From the NCBI GenBank assembly GCA_033762375.1, contig JANRLQ010000073.1:1-64000 (forward strand): a stretch of 64,000 bases of DNA, read 5' to 3'. Positions 52,928-61,083 of the stretch are shown one piece after another. A program made the position numbers and the translations under genes. Position 1 is the stretch's first letter; each line of letters starts with the position of its first letter. Source of the DNA: RDXT01 sp033762375 (GTDB taxonomy: Bacteria; Bacteroidota; Bacteroidia; J057). The notes under the pieces are model-generated. The model did not search any database and had not been told where the DNA came from. It worked only from the letters and a program-made list of their open reading frames with translations.

Positions 52928-54505
52928 TCAGGATTCCTGCATTTTCTGCTGGAACGTAATCACGATAAACTCAGCCGGGCGGGTGATCGCCACTTTGACC
53001 GTGACACGCATCACACCCTCCAGGATGTCCTGTGGGGTCATGGTAGCGCCCAGGCCTACAGCTACTTCGTATGCTTCAGCAGCAGTTACCCCTGCCAGTG
53101 AGCCCTGACGCCATACTTCGTAGAGGAAGTTAGAGATGGCCGTGCGTACGCGGAGCCAGGTACCGTTTTCATTGGGCTCAAATACGTATGCCTCGATCGC
53201 ACTCTTGACAGACTGCTCGATCATGATCATCGTGCGGCGCACGGGTACATACCGCCAGTCCTGGCTGTTGCCGTCCAGGGTGCGGGCGCCCCATACCAGG
53301 GTACCTTTGCCGATGAAGGAACGGATCGCATTGACAGCCTTGCCATTGAGCGGGAGGTTCAGGTCTTCCTGGTCATCATTGTTGAGGCTGACAGCCGGAG
53401 AGATGACAGAGCTGACGCTGACATTGGCAGGCGCTTTGTGTACGCCGACCTGGTTGTCAGTGAGCGAATATACCCCTGCAATGGCACCAGAAGGCGGCAA
53501 CAGGTTCATCTGGCGGCGCAACTCACGCATGACCTCGCGGTAGAGCGGGCTGATCGTGGAGAGCGTATTGGCTACGTCTGTTGCATTATCAGCTTTGTCC
53601 TTCAGGCGCTCAATCTGGCGTACGGCAGCCTGGAAACGCTGTACATTGGGATCGTTAGGATCACCGGCATTTTCAGCAGGCTTGCGCTGGGGTTTGGCTG
53701 CGGCCTTGTCGCCTTCGCCTCCTTCAGCTGCCGGTGCAGCAGGGGCAGCAGGGGCTTCAGCCTCCGTACCCAGGTACAGGGCACGTGCTTCGCGGGTCAG
53801 GACTTTGACCAGGCCGTCCACGTTGCCGATGTTGGCCTGAGATACTTCGTGCGCTTCTACGACGGTGGCATTGATCCAGGGATAGTAGGCTGCCCCAAAT
53901 CCGAGCATGTTCACCCCTACGCCTTCGCGGAACTCCATGACCACATCGCGGTCGCGGCGGTCGCGGTACCCTTCGTGAATGTCAAAGATAGATACGCGGC
54001 TTTTGGTTTTGTCGCCGCAGTGCAGCAGCATCGCCTGATAGAGGCTGTAGCAGTCTCCGCGGGTCAGCAGGACGGCGTCTGGCACGACTACGATCGTCGG
54101 CTCCTGCTCGCGGAGCAGGGTATCCAGTCCTTTGCTGAGGCTGTCTTTGGCTACTTTGTCGCTGTAAGAGCCTACGGATACGATGTAGCAGGCTCCCCCC
54201 CCATTGGCAAAAAAGAGCTTGAGGCTGGCGTAGAGATAATACACTCCGTCTGTAGCGCTCAGGCTAAAACCACGGGAGGCATCCTCATCTATCCGGAACT
54301 GAGGGGTAGGACCTCCGCCGAATACCTCCAGGTACTCTGCAAATGAGGTGATCCGGGTGGGGACCATTGAGAGCGAGTTTTTGTTGCGTGTGGCCCGCTC
54401 AGTATAGCCGATAAATGCAGGTACAGCCGTAGGGACTTGTACCACCGACGAGGCAAAGGCGTTTTTTTCTACGAGATAGACGCCAGGTGTCGCTAGTCTT
54501 GCCAT
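52928..54505 (-). CDS. Contractile sheath protein
   Basis: 525 aa. N-terminal ATPGVYLVEKNAFASSVVQV and C-terminal DILEGVMRVTVKVAITRPAE with FIVITFQQKM are the conserved arms that interlock sheath subunits. IGKGTLVWGARTLDGNSQDW and YVPVRRTMIMIEQSVKSAIE are the core handshake motifs. Only one sheath gene is present, where Afp/PVC have three. Residues about 248-287 form an Ala/Pro/Glu/Lys-rich low-complexity insertion, probably on the outer surface. Confidence 0.95.
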   Translation of the reverse strand: MARLATPGVYLVEKNAFASSVVQVPTAVPAFIGYTERATRNKNSLSMVPTRITSFAEYLEVFGGGPTPQFRIDEDASRGFSLSATDGVYYLYASLKLFFANGGGACYIVSVGSYSDKVAKDSLSKGLDTLLREQEPTIVVVPDAVLLTRGDCYSLYQAMLLHCGDKTKSRVSIFDIHEGYRDRRDRDVVMEFREGVGVNMLGFGAAYYPWINATVVEAHEVSQANIGNVDGLVKVLTREARALYLGTEAEAPAAPAAPAAEGGEGDKAAAKPQRKPAENAGDPNDPNVQRFQAAVRQIERLKDKADNATDVANTLSTISPLYREVMRELRRQMNLLPPSGAIAGVYSLTDNQVGVHKAPANVSVSSVISPAVSLNNDDQEDLNLPLNGKAVNAIRSFIGKGTLVWGARTLDGNSQDWRYVPVRRTMIMIEQSVKSAIEAYVFEPNENGTWLRVRTAISNFLYEVWRQGSLAGVTAAEAYEVAVGLGATMTPQDILEGVMRVTVKVAITRPAEFIVITFQQKMQES

Positions 54506-54538
54506 TATTTCACAGGTTATGGGGTGAACAAAACGAAG

Positions 54539-55660
54539 TTATACATACACGTACAGGTCTGAAAACAAGGTCATTTCTCCTTTGCCCTCTGGCTTGTCGG
54601 CTTTGAGGTTTTCGGGAGCGGGGACGGGCAGGCGAATGGAGGCAACAGCCGATTTGCCTTTGCTGGGTTTTTTCATCCGCAGCTCGTAGGCATCCTGAAT
54701 CTGCTCCCCCAGCGGGATCGGTTCGGTAGAGGTGATACAAAGTGCCGGGGTCCCTTCCTGGGAGGGCATGGGGCTCCGGAGCCGGATCTCACGGGGCGAC
54801 GAAAAGCTGACGGAGGGCTTGTTTTTTACAGACACCTCAAAATCAGCATATTGTGCATCGCGTTTATCTATAATATAGTAACGCCAGTAGGTAGAGCGGG
54901 TTTCCGCCTCAATACTAAAGTCTCGCTCCGTGAGGGCCTTCCCGTCAAAAAGCCGCTGGCCTGCGGGCACACCCGGATCCAGGTAGATGTCCACAAGCCC
55001 CAGGCACTGCCGGGGCGTGGGCTCCAGGCTGTAGAGGGATGCAGAAACACCACCGCCTGATAACGTATAAGGGCCGTCCGGCAAGTGGGCCAGGCTTAGC
55101 GTATGGCGCCGCTGAGCTTCGTCGGCAGAGAGAAACGCCGGGCGTAGTTCTTCTCCACGGGGCGTGGTCAGTTTGATATCCTGGGGCCGTACATCCTGCG
55201 AAAATACCTGATCAAAGGTACGCGGACGGACAGATACCGTCTGTACGGGTGTCCCCATCACCGGCCCTGCGTGAAGCCAGGTTTTTTTCTTGTCTTTGGT
55301 GGTGTGGGTCGTCAGGTTGGAAAAATGATGCACCTCACCCGCATCCAAAAACGGAAGCTGGCTATAGTTGAGATAATACTGATCGTCCACCAGGATCATA
55401 AAACTCAGGCGACAGTCAGCCGCTACGCCCATCTGCATCAGACTCAGGGTTTTCTCCGGGTGATAAAACACCATCAATCCCGAAAAAGCCTGGGAAGTCA
55501 CCTGCTTAAAACTCATCCCGTAGTTGCTGAGGATGCGCTCTGTGTCACCTACGGGTACGATACGCAAGCGCCGCCACACGCGGTCCGCAAAGTACCCGTG
55601 CAGCATCTGGATACTGAGCAGCTTTTTGATGCGTATGGTAAATTCCAGCGTGCTTCTCAT
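54539..55660 (-). CDS. Unknown CIS-operon protein, 373 aa
   Basis: Lies between the cap gene (4 bases) and the sheath gene (33 bases), so it is part of the particle operon. The N-terminal 120 residues are mixed alpha/beta (FTIRIKKLLSIQMLHGYFAD, LSFMILVDDQYYLNYSQL). From about 150 it is beta-rich (YTLSGGGVSASLYSLEP, STYWRYYIIDKRDAQYADFE), like a series of Ig-like strands. No signal peptide is present. No known CIS family is recognised; by position it may be a cap adaptor or a sheath decoration. Confidence 0.75.
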   Translation of the reverse strand: MRSTLEFTIRIKKLLSIQMLHGYFADRVWRRLRIVPVGDTERILSNYGMSFKQVTSQAFSGLMVFYHPEKTLSLMQMGVAADCRLSFMILVDDQYYLNYSQLPFLDAGEVHHFSNLTTHTTKDKKKTWLHAGPVMGTPVQTVSVRPRTFDQVFSQDVRPQDIKLTTPRGEELRPAFLSADEAQRRHTLSLAHLPDGPYTLSGGGVSASLYSLEPTPRQCLGLVDIYLDPGVPAGQRLFDGKALTERDFSIEAETRSTYWRYYIIDKRDAQYADFEVSVKNKPSVSFSSPREIRLRSPMPSQEGTPALCITSTEPIPLGEQIQDAYELRMKKPSKGKSAVASIRLPVPAPENLKADKPEGKGEMTLFSDLYVYV

Positions 55661-55664
55661 AGGA

Positions 55665-56213
55665 TTACTCTTCGGTGATCATAATAGGCGGAATCTGGTC
55701 GGAGATCAGGTCCTCGTGCATGTCCAGCGTGCGAAGCCGGTAGAGGATCGAGGGCAAATATTTGGCCCCGATGGCCGCCCAGAGATTGCTCATTTCATGC
55801 CAGTTGACGTTTACGATCTCCATCCGTAGGCGTCCGGCATGATGGGGCAGCATGGGCGTATTAAATGCGTCAAAAGAACTTTTCCCCTGAAAAAAACCAA
55901 TCACCCCGGAGGTAAACTTCAGGGCCTCCAGGTAGTTGCGGCTCTCAAAATAAGCCGCAAACAAAATATAGGCATTAATATGAACCGGAGGATTGGACCG
56001 GGTGAATGACACGCCTGCCCCGCCAGCCATATTGGTACCGTCCCGCTCGATATTGACCAGCGATACCACGAGCTTGTTTTCGCCCGTAATCGCGATCGTG
56101 CCGTCCGGGGTGAGCAGATTCGCCAGCACGACCTGGTCCTCACCTGCACCCAGGCGGGACTGCAAAAAATCGCGCAGCTCATCTACTATTACCGGCAGGA
56201 CTTCGTGTAGCAT
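55665..56213 (-). CDS. DUF4255 tube cap/terminator protein (Afp16-like)
   Basis: 182 aa. The DUF4255 (Pvc16 N-terminal) signature is present: VLPVIVDELRDFLQSRL, VVSLVNIERDGTN, PPVHINAYILFAAYF, NYLEALKFTSGVIGFFQGK. The family caps the distal end of the tube and sheath. It is 19 bases downstream of the two-helix membrane protein and 4 bases upstream of the 373-aa unknown. Confidence 0.93.
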   Translation of the reverse strand: MLHEVLPVIVDELRDFLQSRLGAGEDQVVLANLLTPDGTIAITGENKLVVSLVNIERDGTNMAGGAGVSFTRSNPPVHINAYILFAAYFESRNYLEALKFTSGVIGFFQGKSSFDAFNTPMLPHHAGRLRMEIVNVNWHEMSNLWAAIGAKYLPSILYRLRTLDMHEDLISDQIPPIMITEE

Positions 56214-56232
56214 AGGGGTAAGGATAAACAGA

Positions 56233-56487
56233 TCAGGACTCTGGCGGGAGGCCGTACCACTGGGTTGTAAAATGTGCGATGATGTACATCAGATATACCC
56301 CGACCACACTGATCAGGTATCCGGTGCCATACACCCCGATGTCCAGGACATAGTTGCTGCCGATATTGTGCAGCCGCACCAGCAGGATATATATCAGCGT
56401 CAGGGGAATCCCGAGCAGCAGGGCCCTGGGCAGGAGCCGGAGGGCTTGCCAGAGATTTTCCTGTAACGCGGTCAGCAGTTTTTTCAT
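56233..56487 (-). CDS. Small two-helix membrane protein of the CIS operon
   Basis: 84 aa. Two hydrophobic segments (about 22-42 LLLGIPLTLIYILLVRL and 51-72 YGTGYLISVVGVYLMYII) form a hairpin, with a basic first end. The gene lies 19 bases before the cap gene and 34 bases after the GH18-like lipoprotein, so it is probably co-transcribed. No family is recognised. A membrane anchor or holin-like release factor is conceivable; neither is shown. Confidence 0.7.
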   Translation of the reverse strand: MKKLLTALQENLWQALRLLPRALLLGIPLTLIYILLVRLHNIGSNYVLDIGVYGTGYLISVVGVYLMYIIAHFTTQWYGLPPES

Positions 56488-56521
56488 GTCTGGGTATGAC
56501 GGACAAGCCGGATTAATTTCA

Positions 56522-58141
56522 TTATCGTTTGATCATGGACCTGAATCTCCGCAAGAATGGGAACACCGCCAGCAGCCCTCCCGTCCCGGCAGCTACCTGC
56601 CCGGGGATCGTCAGAATCAGGCTGGCAAATATTCCGATGACCAGCAGGATCGTCACGATCCGGAATGACCATCGGTGCGCACCCTTGCGTGCGATTTCAT
56701 TGCGTACTTCCGGGTGAATGACTACCCCCATCAACAGCCCTGCCAGGATAAACATCAGCAGGAAGGCAATCGTAGGATAGGTAGTACGTGCCGGTACGGC
56801 AGCATATTGCCCGGCGAGTACCTGCCAGAGGCTGCCTTTGACCACTTTGCGGGCTTTTTCATTTTGCGCCTTACTGTACACATCCCGGGTATTGTACCCG
56901 AGACCATAAAGGCTCACCCCTTTGATCCCCTGCGAAGCCAGCCAGCGGTATTTCAGTGCCAGTGAGCTGTCGTTTTCGAAATAGTAGGTATAAGGGAAGG
57001 CATTAAAAGAAGCACCGTTGATATTGGTTTTACAGCGGCCCTCTGCACAGGCGTTGTCGTCTTCCTCGCGGTCCGCTACGGCACGGGCCATCACGGAGTC
57101 CAGCGGCAGGCGCCGGATACGCTCTCCGAGCAGGGGGTTGGTATCATTGGCTGCTACGTAGCGCAGGCCCATGTACGCAAACTCCGGGATCAGCCAGGCG
57201 GCTGGGTTTGGAAAGGTCTCCGCCATCTGCCGTTTGTAATACGCCAGGGTGCTGTCCAGACCGCTCCGGGTCCCTTTGGCAGACGCTACCTGAGACAGAT
57301 ACGGTGCCTCTACGCTGTAGGGATGATCCCAGGTATTGATAATAAACTTCCGGACCGTGGGTTGCGGGGCCAGGGCCAGCTCATCAAAAAATTCCTTGCC
57401 TGAATAAGGCGTCCCAAGGCCCTGAGCAGGCAGACACAGGTAAATATCCCGGACGGTGGCCCCGCCGGCTGTATCCAGATAGCTGTGCAGTTCTGCCAAA
57501 AAGCCCGCAAGCCGCTTGCCCTGGCCTTTGGGCAGGGAGCGGAAGTCCACTACGATCCCGTCAGCCATGACATTGCTGTCGCTCACGAGCACACAGAGGT
57601 TTTTGACAAGGTTTTTGAAACTTTTGCCCTTGGTGTCCAGCAGAGAAGCATATCCGGCAGTACTCAGGTCCTCCCCGTATGATAGGGCGATGAGGATTTT
57701 GAGGTTTTCGTTGGCAATAGGCAGGCGGGTACGGGCCTGATACACAGGTGAGTTCCGGAGCAGGCGATAGGTACTGTCATCCCGTACCCCACCGGTGGCG
57801 GGATTGATGTCATAGTACCCTACGACCAGGGTGCTGAGCAGGTTGTAGAGGTGGTCGTCGTAAGCCGGTTCATACGTTTCGGTACCTTCCAGGAGCCAGT
57901 ATGGTTCCCATCCGATGACCTCAACCTCGTCACGCAGGGTGAGGGCATGGAGCGGCATCTCATGGTCCGAGCGCTTGCTGAAGTCCTTGAAGGTGCGCTT
58001 GACGGATTGCTGGGCCTTGCGGACGCCGGTTTTGACCAGCCGTCCACCGAGTTTTTCCAGCATACCCTCCTTACAGCCGGAAAACATCCCGGCAGCAAGA
58101 ACAAGCACTAAGGCAGGCAGTAATCTGAAGCGTAGGGGCAT
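56522..58141 (-). CDS. GH18-like lipoprotein with degenerate active site and C-terminal membrane helices
   Basis: 539 aa from the ATG at 58141 (a GTG precedes it). The N-terminus is a lipoprotein signal with lipobox FSGC (Cys23). Residues 75-420 look like a GH18 chitinase barrel: VIGWEPYWLLEG, LLSTLVVGYYDINPATGG, and at 194-201 DGIVVDFR where active enzymes have DGIDIDWE. The catalytic Glu is Arg201 and one Asp is Val197, so hydrolysis is not expected; glycan or peptidoglycan binding is. Three C-terminal hydrophobic segments (about 465-535) add a second membrane attachment. It lies upstream of the cap gene on the same strand and may tether the particle. Confidence 0.75.
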   Translation of the reverse strand: MPLRFRLLPALVLVLAAGMFSGCKEGMLEKLGGRLVKTGVRKAQQSVKRTFKDFSKRSDHEMPLHALTLRDEVEVIGWEPYWLLEGTETYEPAYDDHLYNLLSTLVVGYYDINPATGGVRDDSTYRLLRNSPVYQARTRLPIANENLKILIALSYGEDLSTAGYASLLDTKGKSFKNLVKNLCVLVSDSNVMADGIVVDFRSLPKGQGKRLAGFLAELHSYLDTAGGATVRDIYLCLPAQGLGTPYSGKEFFDELALAPQPTVRKFIINTWDHPYSVEAPYLSQVASAKGTRSGLDSTLAYYKRQMAETFPNPAAWLIPEFAYMGLRYVAANDTNPLLGERIRRLPLDSVMARAVADREEDDNACAEGRCKTNINGASFNAFPYTYYFENDSSLALKYRWLASQGIKGVSLYGLGYNTRDVYSKAQNEKARKVVKGSLWQVLAGQYAAVPARTTYPTIAFLLMFILAGLLMGVVIHPEVRNEIARKGAHRWSFRIVTILLVIGIFASLILTIPGQVAAGTGGLLAVFPFLRRFRSMIKR

Positions 58142-58198
58142 CACAGCGATCGGTAAGTCTGACCTGTTAATCCTGTATAGAAAACAATCTTATGTAGC

Positions 58199-59659
58199 TC
58201 ATATCCCGGGCGCGGCAGCAGGCGCAGCGACCCGACTGGCGGTCTGATAGGAAAAAAACACATCCACTGCCGCGATAGGGTTGTTGTTTCGCAGGCAGAG
58301 AAAGAGCGGCCCCACGATGTTTTCCCGTATCCCGACAAATCCCGACTTGCGGATAAACCCAGGTACCTGGGCTCCCTTCAGAAATGCCTGCGCCTCCTGT
58401 GGAGAGAGGATCGCAAAATCAATGTCCTCCTCACCTGCCTTGTCCACATGCGCGATATCGGCAGGTGGCTCTGTCCCGAGTCCGTCGAGATACCGTTGCT
58501 TCAGCCAGAAAAAGAGCGGAGGCTGGCCATACGTCCCTGCAAAGGTCTGGGCGGCTTTGGTATACCGGTCCAGGGCAGCCTGCCCCACCCCGATTTTAAA
58601 TGCCATAAAATCAGCGGGTTGCAGGGGGATCGGCGTACAGGTGCAGTTGCCGCTGCGGAGGTTGTCCTGGGCACCTACGCGGTAGATGACAGAGTCACCT
58701 TTGTTGTACGCTTGTAATCCGGGTACTGGCTGAGGAATCAGGGCCCGGAGGATAGCCTCCAGGTTTTGCATCTCGCCGGAGGCACCGACCGCTCCGCTGC
58801 CCTCCCCCCCTGCCAGACGGGGCAGGTCCTTATGGTGAATGGTGGCATCCAGCCCAAAAGCTTCTTTTTTGGTATCTAGTTTGCCGTATGCTGCCGGACG
58901 GAGGGTGTGAAAACCGCCGTAGGTGAATTTTTGAATGATTTTGCCCCCTTGTGGGATCAACGGAAGGGAATCCAGAGCTCCATCTTCCCAGAGGTACAGC
59001 CGCACCTGAGGATCAAATCCTGCGGCATTGTCGCTGGAACTCAGCACAAGGGAGTCAGCAGCAGGGGTATATATGCCCACTGTCGGGCGGGGACGCCGGG
59101 CGCTGATGCCTTCCCGCTCCTTGACCCAAAGGCCTGAAAAGGCCGTGGCGCGACTCTCGGTGGCTGCCACCGCACCCGTATAACGAACAACCCCGATCCG
59201 CAGGCTGTCCAGCGGCAGGAATCGCGCCAATGGGCTGGCATTATTATACAGTAACCGCAGGGTATACATCCCGGTCGCTGGCACCACCCAGGCCCTGGTA
59301 AAACCATCTGCCTCTGGCAACTGACCTGTATAAATAGCAGCTGTCCCATCTGCACCCGTGATCTGCAGCTCAGTCTTCCGGAGTTTGTCAGGGGCCCGGA
59401 GGCTGATGCGGAGAGAGTCGCTGGCTGAGAGCGTGAGCGTTACCGTAAAAGGTACCTCCGCCTGGGCTTTGAGCGAAATATCTGCTGCCCGGAAGATCAT
59501 CTCACTGCTGCCCAGATCATCTGCTACGCCGAGAGACGGGTAATCTCCCTGCTGATCAAAAGATACCAGCAGCAGAAGCACGGTGAGGGTGAACAAAATG
59601 CCCCTGTGCCGGGGAGCGAGCAAGAAAGTGAGCGTAGTTAAATAAGAAGACTGGTTCAT
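58199..59659 (-). CDS. Membrane-anchored exported protein heading the CIS run
   Basis: 486 aa. A hydrophobic segment at about 19-35 (GILFTLTVLLLLVSF) anchors or exports it. The rest is beta-rich with a jelly-roll-like start (VPFTVTLTLSASDSLRIS, GMYTLRLLYN). A Cys pair sits in SGNCTCTPIPL, and a C-terminal part with IRENIVGPLFLCLRNNNPIA follows. No known family is recognised. It begins 130 bases from the divergent E1-like gene and is the first of the co-directional run, 57 bases before the GH18-like gene, so it may be a periplasmic partner of the injection system. Confidence 0.7.
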   Translation of the reverse strand: MNQSSYLTTLTFLLAPRHRGILFTLTVLLLLVSFDQQGDYPSLGVADDLGSSEMIFRAADISLKAQAEVPFTVTLTLSASDSLRISLRAPDKLRKTELQITGADGTAAIYTGQLPEADGFTRAWVVPATGMYTLRLLYNNASPLARFLPLDSLRIGVVRYTGAVAATESRATAFSGLWVKEREGISARRPRPTVGIYTPAADSLVLSSSDNAAGFDPQVRLYLWEDGALDSLPLIPQGGKIIQKFTYGGFHTLRPAAYGKLDTKKEAFGLDATIHHKDLPRLAGGEGSGAVGASGEMQNLEAILRALIPQPVPGLQAYNKGDSVIYRVGAQDNLRSGNCTCTPIPLQPADFMAFKIGVGQAALDRYTKAAQTFAGTYGQPPLFFWLKQRYLDGLGTEPPADIAHVDKAGEEDIDFAILSPQEAQAFLKGAQVPGFIRKSGFVGIRENIVGPLFLCLRNNNPIAAVDVFFSYQTASRVAAPAAAPGI

Positions 59660-59789
59660 GGCCCGTGTGTGTGACCGTAAAGTAACGACACAAGGTAATT
59701 ATCTATTTTGGCTTTCCAAACTTTTTAATAAAAAATGGGGCTAGGTTTCGTAATGTTCGGAACATGCTTATATTGCGTGCAACCAATGA
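59660..59789. promoter_or_regulatory. Divergent promoter region between the CIS run and the E1-Ubl-E2 run
   Basis: 130 bases, AT-rich in the centre. On the minus strand TTTG, 19 bases and TACCTTGT resemble a weak -33/-7 pair. On the plus strand TAGGTTTC is a near-match -7 box. Divergent control of the two gene sets from this region is likely by position; no operator was identified. Confidence 0.4.
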
Positions 59790-61001
59790 ATGCACCGCGT
59801 GAAACAAATCATCTCCATAGACCCACTTTCCCGCTACAACCCGCTTGAAAAGGCAGGATGGAGCCTGGAATTGCTGAAAAATGCCTCTGTCCTCGTAGTC
59901 GGGGCGGGAGCACTCGGTAACGAAGTCCTTAAAAATCTCGCGCTCCTGAGCGTGGGGAAAATTTTTATTGCAGACTTTGATATTGTCAAGCACGTAAACC
60001 TCTCGAAGTCCGTACTATTCCGCGAGTCGGACTGTGATGGTACCCGTCACAAGGCGACCGTAGCTGCTGAGCGCCTTCAGGAGATCAATCCTGCTGTCAG
60101 GATACAGCCGATCCTGGGCGACATCTCGATTGATGTGGGCCTGGGTCTGATCCGGCGGATGGATATCGTCATCGGGTGCTTAGACAACTTATTGGCAAGA
60201 CTTGCCATTAATCGTTTATGCTTTAAAATGAATAAACCCTGGGTGGACGGGGCCATTGAGAACCTTGCCGGCCAGTTGAATGTATTTTCGCCGGAAGGTG
60301 AGTGTTATGAGTGCCGGCTGACAGACTCCGAGTGGGCCCACCTCCACCGCCGGATCGGCTGTCCTGATATTGCGATTCAGAATATTTCACAGGGCCGTAT
60401 TCCGACCTCTCCCCTGTCAGCCTCCGTGATCGGGGCGCTTCAGGTGATAGAGGCGCTGAAACTCATCGGCAGCCCCAAGATGCGGAAGTACTCCCGGGCC
60501 GGGAGCCCGATCTATTTTGACGGGATGGACGCCAGCACCCTGAGCATGGAGGCTGCCCCCCGCAAGGACGAATGTGAGAGTCATTTCGCATATGGCACAC
60601 CTATTGAGGCATCTCTCTCGGCGCAGGATACCGTAGGTGATGTGCTGGCCTGGATTTCAGCCTATTTTGGGCAGGAAGACGCCAGCATCATCCTGGATCA
60701 TGAGGTGATCACGGCAGTGGGCAGCGAGATGCAGGACCGGGTGTATGATGGGCTGTATATCCCCAAACCCCACCTCTCTGGCAGGCTAAAATCCATGTTT
60801 CAGTTTGACAGCGCTGATACAGTCCGCATCATGCCGGGTGCTACCCTTACCGTACTCGATAAGCGGTTTCCGCATCCCGAGATGACCCTGGCGCAGTTGG
60901 GTGTGCCACCGCTCCATATTCTCCAGGTCAGTATTGCCGGAGATCCGGTATTTGTGGAGTTGACCGGAGACGAGCGATTCTGGCGTATGGAGACTCTTTG
61001 A
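59790..61001 (+). CDS. E1-like ubiquitin-activating enzyme (ThiF/MoeB/UBA superfamily)
   Basis: 403 aa. The adenylation domain has VVGAGALGNEVLKNLALL (Gly38, Gly40, Gly43), IADFDIVKHVNLSKSVLFRE (Asp62/64, Asn70, Arg79) and VIGCLDNLLARLAINRLC, all classic for E1 enzymes. Cys172 and Cys175 (CYEC) with Cys262 and His265 could bind zinc in a CxxC/CxxH variant. Cys191 (RRIGCPDIAIQ), before the PTSPLSASVIGALQ segment, is the best thioester candidate. Residues 275-403 end in TLAQLGVPPLHILQV...VELTGD, as in the C-terminal ubiquitin-fold domain of true E1s. It should adenylate the Ubl encoded 82 bases downstream and pass it to the E2. Confidence 0.9.
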   Translation: MHRVKQIISIDPLSRYNPLEKAGWSLELLKNASVLVVGAGALGNEVLKNLALLSVGKIFIADFDIVKHVNLSKSVLFRESDCDGTRHKATVAAERLQEINPAVRIQPILGDISIDVGLGLIRRMDIVIGCLDNLLARLAINRLCFKMNKPWVDGAIENLAGQLNVFSPEGECYECRLTDSEWAHLHRRIGCPDIAIQNISQGRIPTSPLSASVIGALQVIEALKLIGSPKMRKYSRAGSPIYFDGMDASTLSMEAAPRKDECESHFAYGTPIEASLSAQDTVGDVLAWISAYFGQEDASIILDHEVITAVGSEMQDRVYDGLYIPKPHLSGRLKSMFQFDSADTVRIMPGATLTVLDKRFPHPEMTLAQLGVPPLHILQVSIAGDPVFVELTGDERFWRMETL

Positions 61002-61083
61002 TATATTGCTCTGGTACTTTGCGTGTATATTTCCTGGTTTTTCCGTCTTTACCAGCAAGTCTGTCTTTAATTTTTTTCAAACA

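Noticed and set aside
53438..54346. 302-codon plus-strand frame opposite the sheath gene
   Set aside because: Antisense shadow; the sheath frame has conserved N- and C-terminal arms and covers the whole region.
36348..59659. Prophage
   Set aside because: No terminase, portal, capsid, integrase or lysis genes; DUF4255, AAA+ ATPase, DUF5908 and CIS_TMP identify an injection system.
36348..59659. Canonical type VI secretion system
   Set aside because: No TssJ/L/M membrane complex and no ClpV; baseplate and cap genes are of the Afp/PVC type.
59790..61001. E1-like gene as a thiamine or molybdopterin ThiF/MoeB
   Set aside because: No thiamine or molybdenum cofactor genes nearby, and it is followed by a Ubl and an E2 and has a C-terminal ubiquitin-fold-like domain.
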